64,000 nt of DNA, from assembly GCF_025997915.1 (NCBI RefSeq), contig NZ_AP026677.1, forward strand, positions 496,001 to 560,000, read 5' to 3'. Source of the DNA: Aquiluna sp. KACHI24 (lineage in GTDB: Bacteria; Actinomycetota; Actinomycetes; Actinomycetales; Microbacteriaceae). The position numbers and the translations under genes are program-made. Of this stretch, positions 1 to 7,672 are shown piece after piece (the first letter of the stretch is position 1; each line of letters starts with the position of its first letter). The notes below the pieces were generated by a model. It worked only from the letters and a program-made list of their open reading frames with translations. It was not told the origin of the DNA and did no database searches.

Positions 1-71
1 CAAGTTAGAAAATTGTTGTCAAAGTAGCCCTGAAAATCCCCTAGCATTGTGCATAACGAGGGGAGACCAAA

Positions 72-476
72 ATGTTCAACGCAGATGAAACCGCAAGGTT
101 TTCATCTGATTTGGTCCAATCCGACTCAGATTCGCTAACCCCCGAAGAGGCCCGTGCGGTTGCCGCTTTGCCCAAGGGTTCAGCTCTACTTATTTCAACT
201 CATGGTCAGTTTTCGGGTTCCCGCTTCTTGCTCGATGCGGACGTGAACACCGCAGGTCGGCACCCGGACGCGGACATTTTTCTGGACGATGTGACTGTCT
301 CACGCAGACACGTGGAGATTGTCCGAACCGACGGTGGCTTCGAGGTGAGAGACCTCGGTTCGATGAATGGCACCTATCTAAACGGCGAGATCGTTGATCG
401 AGCGCAGCTTAGAGATGGTGACGAGCTTCGAATCGGGAAATTCAGACTTACCTTCTTCGTTGGAGGAAAGGCCTGA
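72..476 (+). CDS. FHA-domain protein, GarA/OdhI type
   Basis: A 134-residue protein with one forkhead-associated domain, which binds phosphothreonine. The FHA signature is complete: GRH at residues 62-64, SRRH at 77-80 and NGT at 99-101. In relatives (GarA, OdhI) the FHA domain controls 2-oxoglutarate dehydrogenase and glutamate metabolism, switched by phosphorylation of an N-terminal ETT motif. Here the N-terminus reads DETARF (residues 5-10), so only one threonine (T7) remains of the usual pair. The start is supported by GGGGAGA (60-66) just before ATG. A possible promoter lies upstream (TAGCAT at 42-47). The stop overlaps the next ATG by one base, so it is co-translated with an FtsR-like regulator, the same pairing as odhI-ftsR in corynebacteria. 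The fold is certain; the metabolic role is inferred from family and context. Confidence 0.85.
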   Translation: MFNADETARFSSDLVQSDSDSLTPEEARAVAALPKGSALLISTHGQFSGSRFLLDADVNTAGRHPDADIFLDDVTVSRRHVEIVRTDGGFEVRDLGSMNGTYLNGEIVDRAQLRDGDELRIGKFRLTFFVGGKA

Positions 477-1153
477 TGGAGAACGCGGTAAGAAAGCTTT
501 CTGATCACAAGCTCTACACAATCGGTCAGGTTCTAACGGTTCTAAAACCGCAGTTTGGTGACCTCACCCCATCAAAGTTGAGATTCTTGGAGGATCAGGG
601 GTTACTCACTCCAGAGCGCACCGATGCCGGATATCGCAAATATTCCGAGAATCAAATTGAGCGACTAAGCATCATTCTCACCCTGCAGCGAGATCAGTAT
701 CTGCCGCTAAAAGTTATCAAGGACTACCTGGCAGAACTCGATGCCGGTAGAACACCTATTTTGCCGACCGCCTCACCCGCGACCCTGAGGCGCGGTCAGC
801 GCTTCTCAACCGCGCAGCTAAAAGCGGAAACCGGCATTTCCGACCTGGCATTTAGGGAGGCTGCCGAGCTTGGACTCTTTGGCCCTCAGCCTCACAGTTC
901 ACATGAGGTCGAGATTGCCTTTGCCCTAGTGGGACTCGAGCAGTTTGGTATTCAACCTCGTCACCTCAGGGGCTTGAAGTCAGCAGCAGAGCGCGAGGTT
1001 GCGATCATCAGCGGCGTAACAGAGCCGGTCTTGCGCAAGAAGGCTCCGGAGTCGGCTGCTCGCGCTGCACACATCGCCTCTGAGATCGCTGAGCGATTTG
1101 GGGCAATTCGCGGGCATCTGATTCAGCAGTCGATTGACTCAATCGAAGGTTAG
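476..1153 (+). CDS. ftsR: MerR-family regulator, FtsR-like
   Basis: A 225-residue protein with an N-terminal MerR-type winged helix (about residues 14-80, containing TIGQVLTVLK and GYRKYSENQIERL) and a long C-terminal part without metal-binding cysteines. Family knowledge: FtsR of Corynebacterium is a MerR-type activator of ftsZ, encoded directly behind the OdhI FHA gene. The same order is seen here, which is the main reason for the name. Its ATG overlaps the preceding TGA by one base, and GGAGGAAAG (462-470) serves as ribosome binding site. A candidate target is the palindrome upstream of ftsZ at 28128-28150. The MerR assignment is firm; the orthology to FtsR is likely but rests on context and length. 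Confidence 0.8.
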   Translation: MENAVRKLSDHKLYTIGQVLTVLKPQFGDLTPSKLRFLEDQGLLTPERTDAGYRKYSENQIERLSIILTLQRDQYLPLKVIKDYLAELDAGRTPILPTASPATLRRGQRFSTAQLKAETGISDLAFREAAELGLFGPQPHSSHEVEIAFALVGLEQFGIQPRHLRGLKSAAEREVAIISGVTEPVLRKKAPESAARAAHIASEIAERFGAIRGHLIQQSIDSIEG

Positions 1154-1235
1154 ATTTCGACACGCCGAGGCTGTGGAGTAACCCTAAAGTACAACTTGAA
1201 GGCAGACTTAACGAGTCGTTACTAAGGAGAGACAC

Positions 1236-1748
1236 GTGGACTACGAATCCGGGATGCTCTTTACCGATGGTTTGCCTTCTCAGGACATCGGTTACAGAGG
1301 AGCATCTGCTGCCGCAGCAGCCGGAATCTCCTATCGTCAGTTGGACTACTGGGATCGCACCGGACTGGTAATTCCGAGCATTCAGACCGCTACCGGATCT
1401 GGTTCTCAAAGGCTCTACTCTTTCCGTGACATCCTGGTCCTCAAACTTGTAAAGCGTCTTTTGGACACCGGAGTCTCGCTGCAGCAGATTCGTCTAGCGG
1501 TTGAGCAGCTTCGTGCCTCCGGTATCTCAGATCTAACCAACACCACTTTGATGAGCGATGGCGCTCGCGTTTACCTCTGCACCTCACAGGACGAAGTTAT
1601 CGACCTTCTAGGTCAGGGCCAGGGAGTTTTTGGAATCGCGGTTGGTCGAGTGCTGCGCGAGGTCGAGGCCACCTTGGTTGACTTTGCGGCCGAAGAAGCA
1701 GCAGTTCAAGATGAATTGGCCGCTAGAAGAGCTAGGAAGATTTCCTAG
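1236..1748 (+). CDS. MerR-family transcriptional regulator
   Basis: A 170-residue protein with a MerR winged helix at about residues 22-95 (contains GISYRQLDYWDRTGL and RLYSFRDILVLKLVKRLL), followed by a helical region and a positively charged tail ending RRARKIS. It starts at GTG with AAGGAGA (1224-1230) at good spacing; 82 bases separate it from the FtsR-like gene, enough for its own promoter. Corynebacteria and mycobacteria also carry a second MerR gene close to odhI/garA and ftsR, so the trio is a conserved block. No ligand or target can be read from the sequence. Its TAG stop overlaps the stop of the convergent ParA gene on CTAG. Confidence 0.85.
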   Translation: MDYESGMLFTDGLPSQDIGYRGASAAAAAGISYRQLDYWDRTGLVIPSIQTATGSGSQRLYSFRDILVLKLVKRLLDTGVSLQQIRLAVEQLRASGISDLTNTTLMSDGARVYLCTSQDEVIDLLGQGQGVFGIAVGRVLREVEATLVDFAAEEAAVQDELAARRARKIS

Positions 1749-2647
1749 CGTCTAAACCAACGACGCTTCTTTTGTTCCTTGCGGCTCTCCGAGCCCATCA
1801 ATTCGGTGATCGGATTACCTAAACCCCTAGTTGCGCGAGTAGAGCTTGCTCTATCTGGATTGCGCGTCTCGCGCTCCATCGCTGACAGAGCACCTGCCAA
1901 TAGCCAATCGAAGCCTTTCGCCACCTCTGCAGCGCCTTCTGCGGGCCAGGAGTGAATTGGTCTAGCGGCTCCGGTTGACTGCTGAATAGCGGCACGTTCT
2001 TCGAAGTAGGGCATCAGCAGTTGATTGCCAAACATCTCCTTGAGTTCCTTGAGGCGGTAGTCGTGCTCATTGGACTGTGGCCTGAGGCGGTTCACGACGA
2101 CACCCAAAAGCTCAAGACGTGGAGTTAGCTTTGCGCTGATTTCAGCAATTGCCTTTCGGGCTCTATCTGCTGCGATGACCGAGTAGAGCGAGGGTTCGGT
2201 AACAATGATTACTCGGTCTGATGCCACCCAGGCGGTTCTTGTGAGGGCATTGATAGATGGGGGAGTGTCGATGATTACTAGGTCGTAGTCCTCTTCGATT
2301 TGAGTCAGGACTTCTTCTAGCTTCCAGACATCCGCCACAGTCGGCGCGGGGTTATCCAGCAACAAGGATCTGGGTGACCCGACCATCACATCCATCTTGC
2401 TGCCTCGGGCCCAGGATGAGGCCACGATTGCGCGTTTGATGGAGGGAAGCTTTGGGCTTTGCAGCACTTCGGCGACCGATGCACCAAACTCATTGGTGGC
2501 AGCAAGGCCGCTAGTGGCATCGCACTGAGGGTCTAAATCGATAATGAGTGTGTTCAGCCCTTTGTTCAGGGCCGCAGAGGCTAGACCGAGGGCGACGGTA
2601 GTTTTACCGACTCCACCTTTGAGAGAGCTCACGCTAAGAACATGCAC
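1745..2647 (-). CDS. ParA-family ATPase
   Basis: A 300-residue P-loop ATPase of the ParA/MinD/Soj class. A deviant Walker A motif, KGGVGKTT, is at residues 10-17. The segments IIDLDPQCD and VIIDTPPS are the Walker A' and Walker B regions. The C-terminal 45 residues are basic and probably disordered (ends KKRRWFRR). No parB gene or parS-like site is adjacent, so this is probably an orphan ParA that positions something other than the chromosome; the cargo is unknown. The GTG start sits six bases behind TAGCCT (reverse strand) with no Shine-Dalgarno, so the mRNA is probably leaderless. It is divergent from pyruvate carboxylase, with 65 bases between the start codons, and convergent with the MerR gene. 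Confidence 0.85.
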   Translation of the reverse strand: MHVLSVSSLKGGVGKTTVALGLASAALNKGLNTLIIDLDPQCDATSGLAATNEFGASVAEVLQSPKLPSIKRAIVASSWARGSKMDVMVGSPRSLLLDNPAPTVADVWKLEEVLTQIEEDYDLVIIDTPPSINALTRTAWVASDRVIIVTEPSLYSVIAADRARKAIAEISAKLTPRLELLGVVVNRLRPQSNEHDYRLKELKEMFGNQLLMPYFEERAAIQQSTGAARPIHSWPAEGAAEVAKGFDWLLAGALSAMERETRNPDRASSTRATRGLGNPITELMGSESRKEQKKRRWFRR

Positions 2648-2653
2648 TGCATT

Positions 2654-2659
2654 AGGCTA
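2654..2659 (-). promoter_or_regulatory. Putative -10 hexamer of leaderless parA transcript
   Basis: Reverse-strand TAGCCT lies six bases before the GTG of the ParA gene. With the start nucleotide about six to seven bases behind a -10 box, transcription would begin at the start codon itself. No Shine-Dalgarno sequence exists in the gap. The same arrangement recurs at eight other genes in this window. Confidence 0.6.
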
Positions 2660-2712
2660 CCTTTTTATACGCAGCGTGGCGTTATCTGAGCCGTCGTTTC
2701 AGTGAGGTCCCA

Positions 2713-5700
2713 ATGTTTAGAAAAATCCTGGTTGCCAACCGAGGTGAAATTGCTGTCCGCGCCTTCCGCGCTGCGTATGAAACCGGAGCCCAGACCGTAG
2801 CGGTTTATCCCTTCGAGGATAGAAACTCGGTTCACCGCCTAAAGGCCGACGAGGCCTACGAAATCGAGGCCGAAGGTTCGCCGGTTCGCGCCTATTTGTC
2901 CGTCAGTGAAATGATTCGCGTTGCCAAACTTTCAGGCGCAGACGCCATTTACCCAGGCTACGGTTTCCTCTCTGAAAACCCTGATCTTGCCAGGGCCGCC
3001 AAAGAGAACGGGATCGCCTTCGTCGGGCCAAGCCCTGAGGTGCTGGAACTGGCGGGTGACAAGGTCAACGCCAAGGCTGCTGCGATTAGAGCTGGTGTTC
3101 CAGTCTTGGCATCGACTGACTCCTCGGCTGATGCTGCAGAGCTAATCGCCAAGGCTGAATCAATTGGTTTTCCTCTATTTGTGAAGGCGGTTGCCGGTGG
3201 AGGTGGCCGAGGCATGCGCAAGGTAGAGGCGGCAGTCGAGCTTCCCGGAGCGCTTGAGGCTGCAATGCGTGAGGCAGGCAGTGCTTTTGGTGACCCAAGA
3301 GTCTTCTTAGAGCAGGCAGTACTTCGCCCTCGTCACATTGAGGTTCAGATTCTGGCCGACAGCTATGGAAATGTGATTCACCTGCACGAGCGAGACTGCT
3401 CAATCCAGCGTCGTAATCAGAAGGTCGTGGAGATTGCGCCAGCGCCGCTTTTGGATGAGGAGCTTCGCCAAAAGCTATTCCGCGATGCCGTCGCATTCGC
3501 GAGGGAAATTGGTTATCAAAACGCGGGCACGGTGGAGTTCTTGATTGACACCGTTGGCCCGAACGCTGGCAAGCACGTCTTTATTGAGATGAACCCTCGA
3601 ATTCAGGTTGAGCACACTGTGACCGAGGAGGTCACTGATGTCGACCTAGTTCAGTCCCAGCTCAAGATTGCAGCGGGAGCATCCCTTGCAGACCTCGGGC
3701 TGAGTCAAGAGAGCATCAAGCCGCATGGTTTTGCACTGCAGTGCCGAATCACCACAGAGGATCCAGCTGCTGGTTTTAGGCCCGACACCGGAATGATCAC
3801 CACCTACCGGTCACCGGGCGGCGCGGGAATCCGTCTAGACGGTGGAACTGTGACCACCGGTGCTGAAGTATCTCCACACTTTGACTCGATGCTGGTCAAG
3901 CTGATCACCCGCGGTCGTGACTTTGAATCCGCCGTAAGCCGAGCGCGAAGGGCTCTTGCAGAGTTCCGTATCCGTGGAGTTGCAACCAACATCAACTTCT
4001 TGCAGGCGGTTTTGGCTGATGAAGTTTTTGCATCTGGCAACCTCTCGACTCACTTCATTGATGAGCGCCCAGAACTGATGCAGGGTAAGCCCTCTCAGGA
4101 CCGCGGCACCAAGGTGCTGCAGTGGCTTGCAGAGGTGACCGTAAACAAGCCTTACGGAGAGCGAACAGGTAAGTCTGACCCAGAGCTAAAGCTACCCAAG
4201 ATAGACATAACTCAGGCTGCCCCAGCTGGATCCAAGCAGTTACTGGATCAGCTTGGACCAGAGGGCTTTGCCAAAGAACTGCGCAGAAGAAGCACGGTTG
4301 CAGTAACGGATACCACCTTCCGCGATGCGCATCAGTCACTGCTTGCAACGCGTGTCCGCGGCCGCGATCTAATTGCAGCCGCGCCATATGTTTCGAGGCT
4401 CACACCGCAGCTACTTTCTGTGGAGGCCTGGGGTGGAGCAACCTATGACGTTGCACTGCGCTTTCTGGGAGAGGACCCTTGGGACCGTCTCGCTCAATTG
4501 AGGGCAGCGCTTCCAAACATCTGCATCCAGATGTTGCTTCGAGGTAGAAACACCGTTGGCTACACCCCTTACCCGGAAGAGGTAACTCGGGCGTTTGTAA
4601 AGCAGGCCGCAGCAACTGGTGTCGATATCTTCAGGATCTTTGATGCGCTGAACGATGTCGACCAAATGGAGCCGGCAATCAAAGCAGTTCGCGAGTTGAC
4701 CAATTCCGTTGCCGAGGTGGGAATTAGCTACACCGGGAATCTGCTCGATCCAAACGAGACGCTCTACACGTTGGACTACTACCTCACTCTTGCCGAGAAG
4801 ATGGTTTCTGCCGGGGCGCACATCCTTGCTATCAAGGACATGGCAGGTTTGCTTCGACCAAAGGCCGCAGAGAAGCTTGTAACCGCGCTTCGAGCAAGGT
4901 TTGATCTTCCCGTTCACCTACACACTCACGACACCGCTGGTGGTCAGCTAGCCACTTTGCTGGCTGCCATCAACGCTGGGGTTGACGCAGTCGATGTGGC
5001 ATCTGCCCCAATGGCAGGCACCACTTCTCAGCCATCCGCATCGGCATTGATTGCCGCACTAAGTGACACCGAGCAGGACACTGGCATCTCACTTGACGCG
5101 GTCACCAGCCTTGAGCCCTACTGGGAAGCAGTGCGCAAGGTTTACGCTCCGTTTGAGTCAGGGCTTCCTGGACCTACCGGTCGCGTTTACCGCCATGAGA
5201 TTCCCGGAGGTCAGCTTTCAAACCTAAGACAGCAGGCAATTTCTCTTGGACTTGGTGAGAAGTTTGAACTGGTTGAGGAGATGTACGCGGAGGCTAACCG
5301 AATCCTGGGGCGCCCTCCAAAAGTAACCCCTTCATCAAAGGTGGTCGGCGACCTAGCGCTTCACCTGGTTGCCGTCGGTGCCGACCCATTGGACTTCGAG
5401 CAAAATCCCCAGAATTATGACATTCCAGATTCAGTTGTCGGCTTCATGGCAGGCGAGCTAGGTGACCTTCCGGGCGGCTGGCCAGAGCCTTTCAGAACCA
5501 AGGTTCTATCGGGCAGAAACCCAGATGTCAGCATCAAGCCAGTCTCGGACGACGACCTCAGGGCATTGATCTCGGATAACGCCACCTTGGTTCGCCAGAC
5601 CTTGAACCGTTTATTGTTCCCAGCTCCAACAAAGGAGTTCGAGCGAGTTAGAAACCTTTACGGAAACCTAGACAGTGTTGACACCCTGGACTACCTCTAC

Positions 5701-6114
5701 GGGCTAGATGGTGACACCGAGCACGTTGTGGAGCTAAGCAAGGGTCTTCAGCTGTTTGTTTCTCTTGAAGCAATTTCTGAACCAGACTCCAAGGGGTTCA
5801 GAACCGTCATGGCGAAACTGAACGGGCAACTTAGACCAATCACCGTCCGCGACCACAGCATTCAGGTGGCCTCGGCGGCCGCCGAGAAAGCGGATCCAAC
5901 CAAGCCTGGACATGCGGCAGCTCCCTTCACCGGAGTGGTAACTCCAAAGGTTTCTGTGGGCGATGTCGTTACCATCGGTCAGCCAATTGCAACCATCGAG
6001 GCCATGAAGATGGAGGCCAACATCCAGTCAGCTGTGGCTGGGCGCGTAGTGCGACTGGGGGTTATGGGTCCGACTCCGGTTGAGGGTGGCGACCTGATAG
6101 CGGTGATCGAGTAG
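2713..6114 (+). CDS. pyc: Pyruvate carboxylase
   Basis: A 1133-residue biotin enzyme that carboxylates pyruvate to oxaloacetate with ATP and bicarbonate (anaplerosis). Domain order is the full single-chain type: biotin carboxylase (residues 1 to about 450, with the glycine-rich GGGGRGM loop and EMNPRIQVEHTVTEE), carboxyltransferase (from about 530, TDTTFRDAHQSLLATRVR), and C-terminal biotin carrier with EAMKMEA, the biotinyl lysine being K1099. Length matches the family. The ATG is preceded by GTGAGGTC. The promoter must lie in the 65-base gap shared with the divergent ParA gene. The next gene starts on the base after the pyc stop codon, so pyc is probably co-transcribed with the MinD-like ATPase and deformylase. 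Confidence 0.98.
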   Translation: MFRKILVANRGEIAVRAFRAAYETGAQTVAVYPFEDRNSVHRLKADEAYEIEAEGSPVRAYLSVSEMIRVAKLSGADAIYPGYGFLSENPDLARAAKENGIAFVGPSPEVLELAGDKVNAKAAAIRAGVPVLASTDSSADAAELIAKAESIGFPLFVKAVAGGGGRGMRKVEAAVELPGALEAAMREAGSAFGDPRVFLEQAVLRPRHIEVQILADSYGNVIHLHERDCSIQRRNQKVVEIAPAPLLDEELRQKLFRDAVAFAREIGYQNAGTVEFLIDTVGPNAGKHVFIEMNPRIQVEHTVTEEVTDVDLVQSQLKIAAGASLADLGLSQESIKPHGFALQCRITTEDPAAGFRPDTGMITTYRSPGGAGIRLDGGTVTTGAEVSPHFDSMLVKLITRGRDFESAVSRARRALAEFRIRGVATNINFLQAVLADEVFASGNLSTHFIDERPELMQGKPSQDRGTKVLQWLAEVTVNKPYGERTGKSDPELKLPKIDITQAAPAGSKQLLDQLGPEGFAKELRRRSTVAVTDTTFRDAHQSLLATRVRGRDLIAAAPYVSRLTPQLLSVEAWGGATYDVALRFLGEDPWDRLAQLRAALPNICIQMLLRGRNTVGYTPYPEEVTRAFVKQAAATGVDIFRIFDALNDVDQMEPAIKAVRELTNSVAEVGISYTGNLLDPNETLYTLDYYLTLAEKMVSAGAHILAIKDMAGLLRPKAAEKLVTALRARFDLPVHLHTHDTAGGQLATLLAAINAGVDAVDVASAPMAGTTSQPSASALIAALSDTEQDTGISLDAVTSLEPYWEAVRKVYAPFESGLPGPTGRVYRHEIPGGQLSNLRQQAISLGLGEKFELVEEMYAEANRILGRPPKVTPSSKVVGDLALHLVAVGADPLDFEQNPQNYDIPDSVVGFMAGELGDLPGGWPEPFRTKVLSGRNPDVSIKPVSDDDLRALISDNATLVRQTLNRLLFPAPTKEFERVRNLYGNLDSVDTLDYLYGLDGDTEHVVELSKGLQLFVSLEAISEPDSKGFRTVMAKLNGQLRPITVRDHSIQVASAAAEKADPTKPGHAAAPFTGVVTPKVSVGDVVTIGQPIATIEAMKMEANIQSAVAGRVVRLGVMGPTPVEGGDLIAVIE

Positions 6115-7185
6115 ATGCCCAAAAGTCAAGACTTTTCCTCCGGGGAGAGATCTAATCTGGGCGATTTGGACTTCGATCCGCTGCTACCGGACTCGAGTCT
6201 GGTTCAAGAGGATGTCCCGATTCAGCTGGTCGAGTTAGCCGAGGCTGCCGAACCGGCGGCGATGCTGACTGCCGATCGACTGCTGCAGGATAGGGCGAAG
6301 CTCAAGGAAATTCCAGAGGGCGGTTTACGTCCGCTAATTTTCAAGGCAAGCCTGGGTCGGGTAAACCTAGGCGACAGCAAAAAGGTCCAGGCACGAAAAG
6401 CACTTGATGCAAGAATCGCTGCATCTCTGACTGGCAGCACCAAATTCGTGCCTATTCTCACGCGCAAGGGCGGAGTCGGGAAGACCACCATCACCGCGCT
6501 GTTAGGGATGGCGCTTTCTGAAATTCGTGAGGATCGAGTGCTTGCAATCGATGCCAACCCCGATCGCGGGACACTGTCGGAGCGAGTCGCCAGAACGACC
6601 GAGAAAACCGTGCGGGATGTAGTCAACAAAGCCAGTTCCATAACGGGATTCCAGGTCTTCTCACAATATGTATCAAGGGATCAAACCAGGCTAGATGTCC
6701 TGGCTTCGGACACCGATCCCATGATTTCGGAGGCCTTCAACGAGGGTGATTACAACGTGGTCGCCGATGTTGCCAGTCGCTACTACTCGATCTGCCTGAC
6801 CGATTGCGGGACTGGCATAGTCCACAGCGTGATGCGTGCAATTCTGCAGCGCGCCGACGGGCTCGTGGTGGTTTCCGGCGGCTCTATCGACGAGGCGAAG
6901 CTTGCCTCGGAGACTCTCACGTGGCTGGAGTCCAACGGATACTCGGATCTGGTTGCCGAGTCCGTAGTGGCTGTGAACACCGGCACCTATGGCACCGATC
7001 TAATCAAGATTGACGAAATCGTGAGCCACTTTAGTTCCCGTGTGAGGGCAGTTGTCACAGTCCCATACGACAAGCAACTGGCATCTGGCGGAGTCATTGA
7101 CTACTCGAAGCTGCATCCCGAGACGCGGCACGCTGCCAGGGAGTTAGCGGCTCTGGTGATGGAGGGTCTAGTCAATGAGCGTTAG
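6115..7185 (+). CDS. ParA/MinD-like P-loop ATPase with N-terminal extension
   Basis: A 356-residue protein. The first 110 residues are acidic then mixed and resemble no domain I recognise. A ParA/MinD ATPase domain follows: TRKGGVGKTT with the deviant Walker A at residues 118-125, AIDANPDRGTLSERV and SICLTDCGTGIV. In this last segment a Cys-Gly follows the aspartate where other ParA proteins have the TPP of DTPP. The fold is common in actinobacterial proteins that act on ESX secretion or polar positioning, but no partner gene is nearby. It starts directly after the pyc TAG without an intergenic base and overlaps the deformylase gene by 11 bases, so translation of the three is coupled. A specific function cannot be assigned. 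Confidence 0.75.
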   Translation: MPKSQDFSSGERSNLGDLDFDPLLPDSSLVQEDVPIQLVELAEAAEPAAMLTADRLLQDRAKLKEIPEGGLRPLIFKASLGRVNLGDSKKVQARKALDARIAASLTGSTKFVPILTRKGGVGKTTITALLGMALSEIREDRVLAIDANPDRGTLSERVARTTEKTVRDVVNKASSITGFQVFSQYVSRDQTRLDVLASDTDPMISEAFNEGDYNVVADVASRYYSICLTDCGTGIVHSVMRAILQRADGLVVVSGGSIDEAKLASETLTWLESNGYSDLVAESVVAVNTGTYGTDLIKIDEIVSHFSSRVRAVVTVPYDKQLASGGVIDYSKLHPETRHAARELAALVMEGLVNER

Positions 7186-7672
7186 AGAAATTCGACTGTT
7201 CGGAGACCCCGTACTGCGCTCGGCATGCCGAGCGGTGACCGACCTGGAATCGGTTCGTGGCCTGGTTGAGGACCTCTTAGAAACCACTAAGCTGCCCGGC
7301 CGTGCAGGCGTGGCTGCAAATCAAATTGGAGTTGATCTGAGGGTCTTCTCCTACAACGTCCATGGCGAGGTCGGTTACCTAATCAATCCAGAGATTATTG
7401 ATTTGCAAGGCGATCCCCAGTTGACCGAGGAGGGCTGCCTGTCCCTTCCTGGGCTTTGGCATAAGACGCCCAGGTATCCAATTGCAACGGCGAGAGGCCA
7501 ACAGCTCGATGGCTCAATTGTTGAGGTAAGCGGCACTGGGCTTATGGCTCAAGCGTTGCAGCACGAATGTGATCACTTAGATGGCAAGGTCTACATAGAC
7601 AGATTGCTCCCAGAGGAGCGAAAGTTAGCCTTTCGCGCCCTCAGGGAGCAATCCTGGTTTATGGCTAACTAG
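7175..7672 (+). CDS. def: Peptide deformylase
   Basis: A 165-residue metal hydrolase that removes the formyl group from nascent proteins. All three family motifs are present: GVAANQ at residues 45-50, EGCLS at 86-90 (metal ligand C88) and HECDH at 130-134 (two histidine ligands and the catalytic glutamate). The length is normal for the family. The start lies inside the preceding MinD-like gene. Its TAG stop overlaps the stop of the convergent acyl-CoA ligase on CTAG (7669-7672), leaving no room for a terminator. The genome may hold further def copies outside this window. Confidence 0.95.
   Translation: MSVREIRLFGDPVLRSACRAVTDLESVRGLVEDLLETTKLPGRAGVAANQIGVDLRVFSYNVHGEVGYLINPEIIDLQGDPQLTEEGCLSLPGLWHKTPRYPIATARGQQLDGSIVEVSGTGLMAQALQHECDHLDGKVYIDRLLPEERKLAFRALREQSWFMAN

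Noticed and set aside
1008-1409. Minus-strand frame across the ftsR-merR gap
   Set aside because: It spans the end of one real gene and the start of another on the opposite strand, and its composition is not protein-like.
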